Below, piece after piece: positions 1 through 7,888 of a stretch of 33,635 bases of DNA. The first letter of the stretch is position 1, and every line of letters begins with the position of its first letter. The translations under genes and the position numbers were made by a program. Origin of the DNA: a virus; IMG/VR virus record IMGVR_UViG_3300049728_000089, positions 1-33,635 of that record, one strand, 5' to 3'. The notes beneath the pieces are model-generated. The model was not told the DNA's origin and made no database searches. It saw nothing but the letters and a program-made list of their open reading frames with translations.

Positions 1-192
1 GTCAACAATAGGGTTGAGTGGCAGGGCGAGAATCTTACCGCCTTTTCCGGGATCGATAGCGCCGTCCTTGTCGTTGTCTAGTCCGAGGGAGAAGACAAGA
101 TACTTTTGGCCGCCAGCAGTGCCGGTCGTCGCGGCAGATGCGATGTCCGTGACGACTTTCGCCACAGCAGTGATTACAGCGTTGCTGTTCAC
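1..192 (-). CDS. Small phage protein, truncated by window edge
   Basis: A GTG start at 192 is preceded by GGAGG with 8 nt spacing. The frame stays open for 64 codons to base 1, so the 3' end is missing. The visible protein begins MNSNAVITAVAKVV, an Ala/Thr-rich probable helix, and later has a DNDKDGAID stretch that looks like an EF-hand or dockerin-type calcium-binding loop (DxDxDG). It is the last gene seen after the lysis cassette on the same strand. I do not recognise a family. The calcium-loop reading rests on the short acidic motif alone. Confidence 0.6.
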   Translation of the reverse strand, partial: MNSNAVITAVAKVVTDIASAATTGTAGGQKYLVFSLGLDNDKDGAIDPGKGGKILALPLNPIVD

Positions 193-254
193 GAGTTATA
201 CCTCCAGGTTGATTTGCTGCCGCTTTGGGCAATGGTTAAATATGCCGTCGCAGT

Positions 255-303
255 CCCCGCGTTCGACGGCGGGGCAGGGCAAGGCGCCGCCGAGACAGGG
301 CGG
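255..303 (-). terminator. Tandem GC-rich hairpins after the DUF1003 gene
   Basis: Just downstream of the 314-781 gene on the minus strand there are two inverted repeats. One pairs 287-291 with 299-303 (CCGCC/GGCGG). The other pairs 255-260 with 269-274 (CCCCGC/GCGGGG, 8-nt loop). There is no clear U-run, so they may be a weak terminator, a pause or an mRNA-stability element ahead of the next gene. Confidence 0.35.
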
Positions 304-313
304 ATTGCAGATA

Positions 314-781
314 TTAGCGGGATGCGTGGTTGATGGGGTGGGTACAGTTCGTACCCTGGTTGATCTCTTTACCATCATCGGTAGACTCCGCCTGTAGACT
401 GCGCACTAACGCGCCCATTCCAGTATTGAGCCATTGCTGTTGCCGTTTCACAATTGCTAGCTCACTACTGATGTGGAGTATATTTTCATGATCGATGTCG
501 GCTCTGATTTGGTCATGCCTCGATTGGATATTTTGTGCAACCATCAACATCGGCATGAGGGAGAGCTGAATGTAATTCGAGATGAGTAGCCAGAGGACGC
601 ACCCCGGCAGTGGGTCAAACGGCTTGGGACAGAGCGCATTATAGCCCAGCCAAATTACCGTCCAGCCTTGCACGAGAAAGAAGACGCTAGGAGTCCCCAC
701 TCGGGAGGAGATCCAACAGGCGATGCGTTCACCGGTCGTCAATGAGTCGGCATGTTCTATATTCGCATGACGATGAACCAT
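314..781 (-). CDS. DUF1003-like membrane protein in lysis cassette (holin candidate)
   Basis: This 155-residue protein starts at ATG 781, close behind AGGAGGGG and 8 nt after the endolysin stop. A longer reading from 826 is possible but lacks that ribosome binding site. Two membrane segments are visible (about residues 31-50 and 61-83), with CPKPFDPLPG between them. A charged helix follows (QSRHDQIRADIDHENILH). The pattern of an N-terminal TTGERIACWISSRVG block, two closely spaced TMs and a basic/acidic amphipathic helix matches the DUF1003 family (PF06210). Those proteins are usually bacterial integral membrane proteins of unknown function. Position next to the endolysin suggests a holin or other lysis-membrane role, which is inference. 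A cargo gene from the host is the alternative. Confidence 0.7.
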   Translation of the reverse strand: MVHRHANIEHADSLTTGERIACWISSRVGTPSVFFLVQGWTVIWLGYNALCPKPFDPLPGCVLWLLISNYIQLSLMPMLMVAQNIQSRHDQIRADIDHENILHISSELAIVKRQQQWLNTGMGALVRSLQAESTDDGKEINQGTNCTHPINHASR

Positions 782-789
782 ATCCCCTC

Positions 790-1263
790 CTAGACGATCT
801 TGATCGCCTTGTATCCCGGCCCCCACGTTCGCCAGTTACTGGCAACCTCTTCCCCGTCACGGGAGCCGTTGCTATTGCTATTGCCCTCGACGGTACGGAA
901 TTTGTTGCCCTGTACCTCAGCGATAAGCCCGGTATGGGCATACCGATTTAGTGAGGGAAACCACTCCACAAAGACCATACCAGCGGCAGGGGTATCGCTC
1001 ACCAGCTTGTGCGACTTTGCCCAATCGTAGACCGCTTGCACAAGGCCCGTCTTCGGCCACAGCGCCGAAATGCCTAGCTCTTTTGCCGCCTGTTGGACAC
1101 GAAAGAAGACAAAGGCGGCACACCAGGGATTACCGGGAGGAAGGCCGACAGACGCGAGGTAGATATTGACATATTTGCCACTATTGCTGCCGGGCGGGTC
1201 TTCCTTGACACCGAGATTCGCGAGGCCATCCTTGACGGCCTGTAAGCCTAATGCGTTTTCCAT
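790..1263 (-). CDS. CHAP-like endolysin
   Basis: This 157-residue protein starts at ATG 1263 with AGGAGG 7 nt upstream. The layout fits a CHAP/NlpC-P60-type amidase or endopeptidase. A helical start (residues 4-18) precedes a GSNSGKYVN segment. The putative catalytic cysteine is C48 in NPWCAAFV, a histidine is H110 in RYAHTGLI, and a third polar residue lies in VEGNSN (E126/N128). It would cleave peptidoglycan peptide stems or cross-bridges at the end of infection. There is no signal peptide or TM segment, so it needs a holin. Candidates are the membrane proteins encoded on either side. It is a single-domain enzyme with no separate cell-wall-binding domain visible. Confidence 0.85.
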   Translation of the reverse strand: MENALGLQAVKDGLANLGVKEDPPGSNSGKYVNIYLASVGLPPGNPWCAAFVFFRVQQAAKELGISALWPKTGLVQAVYDWAKSHKLVSDTPAAGMVFVEWFPSLNRYAHTGLIAEVQGNKFRTVEGNSNSNGSRDGEEVASNWRTWGPGYKAIKIV

Positions 1264-1274
1264 GGAATGTCCTC

Positions 1275-1604
1275 CTAATGATGCATAACGAACGTCAATA
1301 CAATGCCCAACACCGTGCCGCCAATTCCGCAGAGTATCGGGATGAGCCACGCCGCGAAGCGCGTCCCTCCCTCGGCTTGCCCCTTGGCGCTCTCAATTAC
1401 CCGTAACCGGGCCTCATGGTCATCCATGCGCGCCTTCAGTGGGCAGATTTCCGGCGTGTGTTGCCCCTTGGCTTTTTCATCCAAGCGCATGACAATCTCA
1501 AGGATCATTTCCAGTTTGGCGCTGTCTTCACGACGCAAGGATTCGAGCGTGTTGATGCGTTCTTCATGGCCAGCGAGGGAGGGGCGGGCATTGGTGGGAG
1601 CCAT
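1275..1604 (-). CDS. Coiled-coil protein with C-terminal TM (XhlA/holin-like)
   Basis: This 109-residue protein starts at ATG 1604 behind AAAGGA. Residues 13-78 are charged and helical with heptad-like spacing (ERINTLESLRREDSAKLEM, then RMDDHEARLRVIES). A single hydrophobic segment follows at residues 84-106 (AAWLIPILCGIGGTVLGIVL) with a two-histidine tail. This N-coiled-coil, C-TM architecture is that of XhlA-type haemolysin/holin accessory proteins. The gene sits 11 nt upstream of the endolysin in the same operon. It probably helps permeabilise or organise the membrane at lysis. Direct pore formation is not shown, and a membrane-anchored tail-associated protein is the alternative. Confidence 0.7.
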   Translation of the reverse strand: MAPTNARPSLAGHEERINTLESLRREDSAKLEMILEIVMRLDEKAKGQHTPEICPLKARMDDHEARLRVIESAKGQAEGGTRFAAWLIPILCGIGGTVLGIVLTFVMHH

Positions 1605-1633
1605 AACGGAAGTCCTTTCGGGTGAGGAGTCGG

Positions 1634-2038
1634 TTAGCGGGTGAGTGTCGGCAGTCCAGTGAGCGGGAAGGGCAATGCAGGGAGTGTGACGGCGCTCGTG
1701 TCCGTAGTGTCCGGCAAACGCAAGAGCGCCCGGCACGCGGCCCGTATCGGTATCCACGTCGGCATATCGCTGGGATATGGCGTGTCGGCCAGCATCTTGC
1801 AATCTGTCTTGTCTAGCACGGCTTGCGCCCAGGCTTTGATGCTGGCAAGGGAGGGGGCGTTGGCACGGGCATTCCTCGCTTCAATTGCTGCAGAGGCCGT
1901 CGTGTCATCTGTACTTATCCAGGACTGTCCCGCAAGCAACGTCGGAGTATCAACCGCCGTAGTGTCAAACACTACGCGTGAGTCGTCAACTGTCCCATCA
2001 CTATTGAGCCTTACAAAGGCTGGTGCACTGTCTGCCAT
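1634..2038 (-). CDS. Small protein after tail fibre; fibre assembly chaperone candidate
   Basis: This 134-residue protein starts at ATG 2038 with GGGAGGATAAC upstream, overlapping the stop of the giant fibre gene (TAA at 2040). It begins MADSAPAFVRLNSDGTVDD and has an Ala-rich helical middle (TTASAAIEARNARANAPSLA). Its C-terminal half contains TPYPSDMPTWIPIRAACRAL and ends Pro/Leu-rich. A small protein coupled directly behind the fibre gene is the usual place for tail-fibre assembly or attachment chaperones. The sequence itself is not diagnostic. It has no TM segment. Confidence 0.6.
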   Translation of the reverse strand: MADSAPAFVRLNSDGTVDDSRVVFDTTAVDTPTLLAGQSWISTDDTTASAAIEARNARANAPSLASIKAWAQAVLDKTDCKMLADTPYPSDMPTWIPIRAACRALLRLPDTTDTSAVTLPALPFPLTGLPTLTR

Positions 2039-2039
2039 G

Positions 2040-5000
2040 TTATCCTCCCGTCGCAATCGGATTCAATGCCAAATTCCCCCCGGCGCTCAGTACCGCCATA
2101 ATCGGCACTGCCGGTAGCGCCGCGCAGGTCACAAACGCAGCAGCGATGGTTGACCCCGGCGCACCAAACTTCTTACAATTTGTCACGCTAGCTCCGGACT
2201 TCTGAATAATGGACAGCAGTGAACTATTGGAGGGAGTCATCGTCAGAGCATGAGGATTCTGGTTGCTAAAATAGGTATTGCCTGCCGCGTCAATGGCAAC
2301 CTGGAGCGGCGCGATGGCGGTGACCGTCGTCTGGTTTGTCCAGGCGTTCGTCGCCGCGAGTTGTGTCAGCCACACGCCACCCGTCGAAAGCACGGTCGCG
2401 TTATCGGCGGAATCGACCACCACTCCAATGGGATAGGAAGCCACCGTCGAATCATACGTTGTCCACGTCGTCCCGTTGAACACGGCGCGAGTAATCTTAT
2501 TGGACGTCGATGAGACTGGATTCTCACAAATGATGTAGGGGTAGCCCGTGCTGGCGTTGACCTTGAGGAAGATCACGCCGGATGATGACATGCCACGCGT
2601 ACCCGTAATGACGGTGGCCGCAGTACCCCACACACCCGCCGTGCGCTTGCGATAGATCACGTTGATGACGTTGAAACTGTAGGCGACATGCCAGTTGCCT
2701 GACGTATCGACGGCTAATGCGGGGATAAAACACCCCGTCCCGGAAGACGACACTAATTCTGGCGCGCCCCACCCACTACCAACGGTGTAGAGGCTAAAAA
2801 ACACCAGCCCAATGGTGGGACTAGTCGCATTCATACCCGTCCAGATCACGCCAATATTCCCGGTAATCGGGTCAACTTTAACGCTTAATACGCAGCCACT
2901 CCCCGAGTTGCCAAACCCATAGCCGATGTTGCCAAAGGGATTGCCGATACGTGTCCAGGTGGTGCTGCCGGGGGCGCATTTCCACACTTCGAGCTGGCTG
3001 GGTCCTGAATTGGCGGTTTGCGTAGCGCTATAAAAGCCAAATGATGTCCCGACCGCATAAGTGGTTCCATCGGCGACCTGGTAGAACGTCGCGCCGAGGG
3101 CGTTGAACCCGAATGGATCAATGGGGGGGGCGTTATTGTATATGCTCCCCCCGCTTCCCGCATGTGCATCCACATACGTCTTCACGGCATTTTGCGACGG
3201 CACCAGCGTATCATCCGTGCCGAGCGCCGTATTGGTCGAGAGGTGAGAGGCTTTGAGTTGTAGATCGTTGGTGACGTTGGGGAGGCCAACGTCTGCTGCA
3301 GTGAGCACGATATCGGCGGTGAGGGCATGGCCGCTAATTTGGCGCGTGGCGGGTACTGCCGCGTTGGCCGTACTTTCCACGGTAGCGACAGCCGAGGCCG
3401 TGGCAAAGTCGGCAGCCGAGTGGGTGGACGCCGTTCCGAGTATTACACTGGCCAACTGATTAAGATCGTTTACCGAGGCCGTCAGTCCGGGTATCGCCGC
3501 CTCGAGACTTCCCGATATCACCCATGCTGCGCCGTTGAATGTATAATAAATTCCCTCGTCGCTAATAAAGAGTTGCGAACCGATTAATGGTGCGGCATCA
3601 GTAGTGATGCTAATAGTGCCCGAGATCGGCAGACCCGTAATAGATATATCATCAATATAGGCTGTCTGATCCCCCGGATACATGTCAACATGGATAGTTA
3701 GGTTGCCGCTAGTGCCTGCGGGGATTGTTGCCAGAGAACTATAGTTTACCCACCCGGTTTCACCTCCAACGATAGACTCCTCGCTATAAACGACTGTTTG
3801 ATCAATGCTACAGTAGACAGTCACTCGCTCATGTTTAATCCAATATGATACATTTATGGACTTATCTACAGATTGCGTTGTGTATGGCACGACAATCGAA
3901 CAGTTTTGACCACCAGGAATGGCAAGACAATGCCCTTCTCCAGAATGAGAATCGGTGTTAATGATGCTCGCGCCCGCGCCGAATGACCATTCCCCCTGGC
4001 CTAAATCAAAATTCTCATAAAAATCTTGCGAGGTGAATGCGCTATTCGCAACGACAATACGATTACTGTTACCAGCGAGCGCCCCGGCAGGATCTGGATT
4101 GATAGCGAGGAATCGGTCTCCAGCAGTTGCGGAAGCCGGGGTGGTAGATATTCTCTTAATAACGGGGTCAGGATTTGACGCGGACACTTTAGCGATAAGC
4201 GTCGCCACATCGCTTGCGGTGGCAAAATCGGTAGACGCATGAGTAGACGCGGTGCCAAGTGTTGGCTTGTTCTTGATATAATCTGCCGCGCCACTATCCG
4301 CCTCATTCCAGTCGGATTGTACTTGCGCGGCAGGGATGGTGGGTTTGCTGGTTAGATCGGCGTAGCTGCCGGTGGTGGCGACGGTGGCGAGGCCAAGGTT
4401 ATCGCGTGCTGCCGCTACGTCGTCCAGATCGGCGAGGTTTTGCGACTGTTGGAGGTAGCGGGCGTCGGCGGCGGATTGGGAGAGGCCAGCGGCCCCTGTT
4501 ATCACACCCGGGTCATAGATACGAGCTGTTGTTGAGTAGCAGGGCATCACGAAGACACGCCCATCATTCATCAACACGCCCCCGAGGAAGCCTTCCTGAT
4601 CAACGCGTCCACTCCCGTCCGTATTACCCACCTGGTAATAATAGTCGTTCACTTGGGTGACGGTATCGGCCACAGGATCGTAGATATACGCATACGAACC
4701 GTAAGCCGGAACGCAATACACCCGCCCATCCCGCATCAAGACACCACGGGAGAGTGACCCATTCCCCGGATAGGTGCCCCCCGGCGTCGTTAAAGTATTA
4801 GCCACCGGGTCATAGATACGAGCAGTGGTGGAATACATCGGAATGATAAAGACACGACCATCGTTCAGTAGGACAGGCCAGCCGAAGGCACTTGAATTCT
4901 GGATGAGGCCGGGGAACGTGCCGTTGGGCGTCGTTAGCGTGTTGGCTATGGGGTCGTAAATACGGGCAGTCGTCCCCGACCCATACGGAGCCATGTAGAC

Positions 5001-7445
5001 CCTACCGTCATTCAATAAGGCGGCCCCGTACACGTTTGCCACGCCTGGATAGGTGTGCGGGAGGGCCACTACTTGATCGGTGGTCGGATTATAAATGGCA
5101 GCTTTTGTGCTATACAGCGGCACACAAAACACGCAGCCATCCTTGAGTAAGATGCCGTCGCCAAAATTCCCCTCGTCTGGGGGATCACCCGGATAGATAC
5201 CGGACAGCGTGGTGTAGGTGTTCGTGTCGGGATCGTAGATCACTGCCGTGTTGCCCGTATGTGGAACGAAGTACACCCGCCCATCGTTCAGTAATACCCC
5301 GCCCGAATAACTGCCGTTCGAGGGCGCAGGCCCCGTGAACGTCACCGTATCCGTTACCGGATTGTAGATGGCTGCGGGATAGCCGGAAGCGGGCGACATG
5401 AAGACCCGCCCATCCTTCAGTATCAGTGTGTTGATATATTGTGCGGTGCCCGGATAGGTGCCCCCCGGCGTTATCAACTTATCCAGCGGATGCGAATGGA
5501 GTCGGGTGATACTCTGGTTGGTGATCTGATCAACACTCGCCTGGGTTACGGTGCTATCTTGGAGGATCACCGTGGGCTTGTCCCAAATGTTGTTCCAGTT
5601 AATTTTCAACAGGGGTTCCACGAGGGGTACCCAGGCTGACCCGTCATAGAAGTATTCTGCCGCACTATCCTTCAGATAAGCAAACATCCCTTTGACGGGA
5701 GCCGTGAAGGTCAACACGCAGGCCGTGAGAAAGATGGAGTCAATATCACAGCGTTGTCCCGCGTCGTTCACGCATTCCAGATGGAGAGACGTGACGCCTG
5801 GGCCTGCCGTGAAGAACGACGCGGTGCCGATGTAGGACGAAGGATCGGAGGTATGGTCGGACACGTCGCGTTGGACCCCGTTGATGGTCAGGTGGATCGT
5901 GAGCGGATAGTCGTGGTCAATATATAAGCAGTAACTCGTCCCCGGCGTGAGGCCGGTGTAATCTATCGTGACGCCGTTGACCCCTGCTGCCCCGGACGGC
6001 ATTGTGACGGTGTACCGGTAATCGCTTGTCCCGCCGTGATCCACCATCGTGGAAGCTCCGGTGAGCGTCACCGTGGCGTTCGTGTTGCCGAGATCGATCA
6101 AGCCCCCGTGCCCCGAATCTTGGGCGCTATCCAGGTAGCTCCACGCCCCACCCGACACGATAGCGTTTACTTGGGTGTCGAAGGGAATGGGCAGTCCGCT
6201 CCCGACAATATACCGCTTACCGGCAAGGTGTTGAAAATCGTTCAGCGTAACGAGCGTGGTCAAGTGGCCATCAATATCCGGTAATTGGGTAGTGGGCATA
6301 AAGGGACCACCCGTGACGTTGTCCCATGCGACAGCACCGGCTATGTCGGCTATGTCGGCTAGCAGGGCGTGATCGACGACACCGGCGGCGACGACGAGTG
6401 GGGCCGGGGCGGAATAGGCTAATCCCGTGTCAGTGTTATATTCATCGTAGAATTGCCATTGTCCTACGATTGGATTATCAGCATAGATATTGCCATTATT
6501 ATTATATCTGGTGCCCTCTCCAGGCGATGCAGGAATTACACTCGATATTCCCCACATTTCAAAATCTGGATTGGTATATATTCCCATCTTAACAAAATAT
6601 AAAAATGGGGCTACACCACTGCCATTAATAGTATAAACCGGACGCCCTTGAAATGTATCTGTGCCGTGCTGTGAGTAGACACCATTGACGGTGGATTCAC
6701 CAGCCCCTGATACTATAAATGATGTTGGTGAATGCACAATACCTGTCGCGTATTCACTGGCGAGCATGTCGCCGGAACCGCTACCGTCGACCGCAATCTG
6801 CACCTTTCTCTTACCGCCATCTGTGACTTCGGAGATGGTGACATTGTCCCCACCGGCCTTTAGTGTGTCAATGAGTGTCGCGGGAGCGCTATCATCTTCC
6901 CCAGCCATAACCTTGCCGATATTGGCATGATTGTAGGCGGCAGTATGCGTGGTTATTGCGGTTGATCCTCGGTCAGTATTGGCGATAACGCCGCCAACAA
7001 TAGCGATTCCAGTTCCGGCGGTATAGGTGACGGTCGCTCCGTCGCCACTAACACTACCCACTACCGTGCCCGCACCATCAAAAAACGTCGCGAGGCTGAA
7101 CGATTGCCCTGCCGCAAGGCTTCCCTGCGCGCCACCGTTAATAAAGGGGAAAAAGGTACCACTTCCCGCACTGTCATAAAGACCAATACTAAACGACACC
7201 GTATCGGTATCCATATTACACAGTGTCAGTCCTGTAATGATATGCGTTAGGCCGGTTGTCGGGGCAGGCACTGCGATAACACGCGTTGTTCCAATCATTA
7301 CTAGTGCGCTGTTTTCCTCGGTAATTGATGACGCCGTGGGATTTATTACCGAATAGAATGCCGTGATGACTGGCTGGGTTACAGTGGGTTCGCCAGATAA
7401 TAGTGCAACAAGGGATATGGTAGGGTTGTTGAGGATAATGCGCAT
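2040..7445 (-). CDS. Giant multi-domain tail fibre / receptor-binding protein
   Basis: This 1,801-residue protein starts at ATG 7445 behind GGGAG; a longer reading from 7547 would run into the upstream gene. The N-terminal third has beta-structured virion segments. Residues about 655-980 hold seven repeats with an (N/K/R)DGRV core, consistent with a closed Kelch-like propeller. Next come helical/linker repeats (LGTASTHASTDFATASDVA and LGTASTHSAADFATASAVA). A jelly-roll-like domain lies near residues 1138-1275 and ends in YIDDISITG, as in carbohydrate-binding modules. A linker of the type LVPSQNAVKTYVD follows. The C-terminal 360 residues have a repetitive Trp/Gly pattern that could be a second propeller. 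It probably binds surface glycans at the tail tip. No chaperone-type autocleavage domain is evident. Confidence 0.85.
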   Translation of the reverse strand: MRIILNNPTISLVALLSGEPTVTQPVITAFYSVINPTASSITEENSALVMIGTTRVIAVPAPTTGLTHIITGLTLCNMDTDTVSFSIGLYDSAGSGTFFPFINGGAQGSLAAGQSFSLATFFDGAGTVVGSVSGDGATVTYTAGTGIAIVGGVIANTDRGSTAITTHTAAYNHANIGKVMAGEDDSAPATLIDTLKAGGDNVTISEVTDGGKRKVQIAVDGSGSGDMLASEYATGIVHSPTSFIVSGAGESTVNGVYSQHGTDTFQGRPVYTINGSGVAPFLYFVKMGIYTNPDFEMWGISSVIPASPGEGTRYNNNGNIYADNPIVGQWQFYDEYNTDTGLAYSAPAPLVVAAGVVDHALLADIADIAGAVAWDNVTGGPFMPTTQLPDIDGHLTTLVTLNDFQHLAGKRYIVGSGLPIPFDTQVNAIVSGGAWSYLDSAQDSGHGGLIDLGNTNATVTLTGASTMVDHGGTSDYRYTVTMPSGAAGVNGVTIDYTGLTPGTSYCLYIDHDYPLTIHLTINGVQRDVSDHTSDPSSYIGTASFFTAGPGVTSLHLECVNDAGQRCDIDSIFLTACVLTFTAPVKGMFAYLKDSAAEYFYDGSAWVPLVEPLLKINWNNIWDKPTVILQDSTVTQASVDQITNQSITRLHSHPLDKLITPGGTYPGTAQYINTLILKDGRVFMSPASGYPAAIYNPVTDTVTFTGPAPSNGSYSGGVLLNDGRVYFVPHTGNTAVIYDPDTNTYTTLSGIYPGDPPDEGNFGDGILLKDGCVFCVPLYSTKAAIYNPTTDQVVALPHTYPGVANVYGAALLNDGRVYMAPYGSGTTARIYDPIANTLTTPNGTFPGLIQNSSAFGWPVLLNDGRVFIIPMYSTTARIYDPVANTLTTPGGTYPGNGSLSRGVLMRDGRVYCVPAYGSYAYIYDPVADTVTQVNDYYYQVGNTDGSGRVDQEGFLGGVLMNDGRVFVMPCYSTTARIYDPGVITGAAGLSQSAADARYLQQSQNLADLDDVAAARDNLGLATVATTGSYADLTSKPTIPAAQVQSDWNEADSGAADYIKNKPTLGTASTHASTDFATASDVATLIAKVSASNPDPVIKRISTTPASATAGDRFLAINPDPAGALAGNSNRIVVANSAFTSQDFYENFDLGQGEWSFGAGASIINTDSHSGEGHCLAIPGGQNCSIVVPYTTQSVDKSINVSYWIKHERVTVYCSIDQTVVYSEESIVGGETGWVNYSSLATIPAGTSGNLTIHVDMYPGDQTAYIDDISITGLPISGTISITTDAAPLIGSQLFISDEGIYYTFNGAAWVISGSLEAAIPGLTASVNDLNQLASVILGTASTHSAADFATASAVATVESTANAAVPATRQISGHALTADIVLTAADVGLPNVTNDLQLKASHLSTNTALGTDDTLVPSQNAVKTYVDAHAGSGGSIYNNAPPIDPFGFNALGATFYQVADGTTYAVGTSFGFYSATQTANSGPSQLEVWKCAPGSTTWTRIGNPFGNIGYGFGNSGSGCVLSVKVDPITGNIGVIWTGMNATSPTIGLVFFSLYTVGSGWGAPELVSSSGTGCFIPALAVDTSGNWHVAYSFNVINVIYRKRTAGVWGTAATVITGTRGMSSSGVIFLKVNASTGYPYIICENPVSSTSNKITRAVFNGTTWTTYDSTVASYPIGVVVDSADNATVLSTGGVWLTQLAATNAWTNQTTVTAIAPLQVAIDAAGNTYFSNQNPHALTMTPSNSSLLSIIQKSGASVTNCKKFGAPGSTIAAAFVTCAALPAVPIMAVLSAGGNLALNPIATGG
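4495..5480 (-). repeat. Seven Kelch-like repeats within the tail fibre
   Basis: Seven units of roughly 43-55 codons carry LL(N/K)DGRV(F/Y), then a hydrophobic strand, then (A/T)(A/R)IY(D/N)P and a TPGGTYPG-type strand. The DGRV cores lie near 5405, 5280, 5135, 5005, 4857, 4723 and 4555. An orphan TPGGTYPG strand precedes the first full repeat, and the last unit stops after IYDPG. This is the 'velcro' permutation expected for a closed seven-bladed propeller. The third unit has DGCV instead of DGRV. The repeats are also visible in the DNA, for example CCATCNTTCAGTA variants. Confidence 0.85.
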
Positions 7446-7447
7446 AG

Positions 7448-7888
7448 TTAGACTCCCATGAGGGCGCGTTGCTGGAGGTAGAAAATAGTGGACAAGGAAA
7501 CGCCGCCGCCCGTACCGCCTTCGCCGTCGCGTGCCACCACCGTCCAATATAGGCTGCCGTTCGCCGGGGTGTTACCGAGGTTGTCCGCAACGAGCGACGC
7601 CCATGATGTTGTGCCATAGCGCACAATATCGTTTAAGGCATAGTTCGTCGTTCCTGCCCACGGAGCGGAATCAAAGTGCGGTGCGGGGCCTGTATCGCCC
7701 TTCACTCCCGGTGTGGGCGGTATCGTCGGCATGGCAGGCGCGCCCACCGGAGTACCACCCGAGACAATGCCGCCGTTGCCGCGCGAGGTGGGGGCCGTGT
7801 TACCCGCCGTGCCGGTGGTGCGTTGTGCGGTGCGGTCGGCCAAGCGGTCAAGGCCCTGGCGTAATGTGGAGGTATCGATATTAGGCAT
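7448..7888 (-). CDS. Tail protein with collagen-like stub and CBM5/12-like domain
   Basis: This 146-residue protein starts at ATG 7888, overlapping the stop of the upstream hub-like gene by 8 nt. The N-terminal 60 residues are Thr/Gly/Pro-rich and probably flexible, followed by a short Gly-X-Y stretch (PGVKGDTGPAP). Residues 76-120 contain APWAGTTNYALNDIVRYG, then SWASLVADNLGNTPANG and LYWTVVA. This is the familiar layout of small chitin/cellulose-binding (CBM5/12-type) modules used in phage tails. It sits between the hub-like gene and the giant fibre and may be a fibre adaptor or accessory carbohydrate binder. Confidence 0.7.
   Translation of the reverse strand: MPNIDTSTLRQGLDRLADRTAQRTTGTAGNTAPTSRGNGGIVSGGTPVGAPAMPTIPPTPGVKGDTGPAPHFDSAPWAGTTNYALNDIVRYGTTSWASLVADNLGNTPANGSLYWTVVARDGEGGTGGGVSLSTIFYLQQRALMGV

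Noticed and set aside
4495-5480. Regular spaced repeats resembling a CRISPR array
   Set aside because: The repeats are imperfect, about 130-165 nt apart and in frame; they encode Kelch-like blades.
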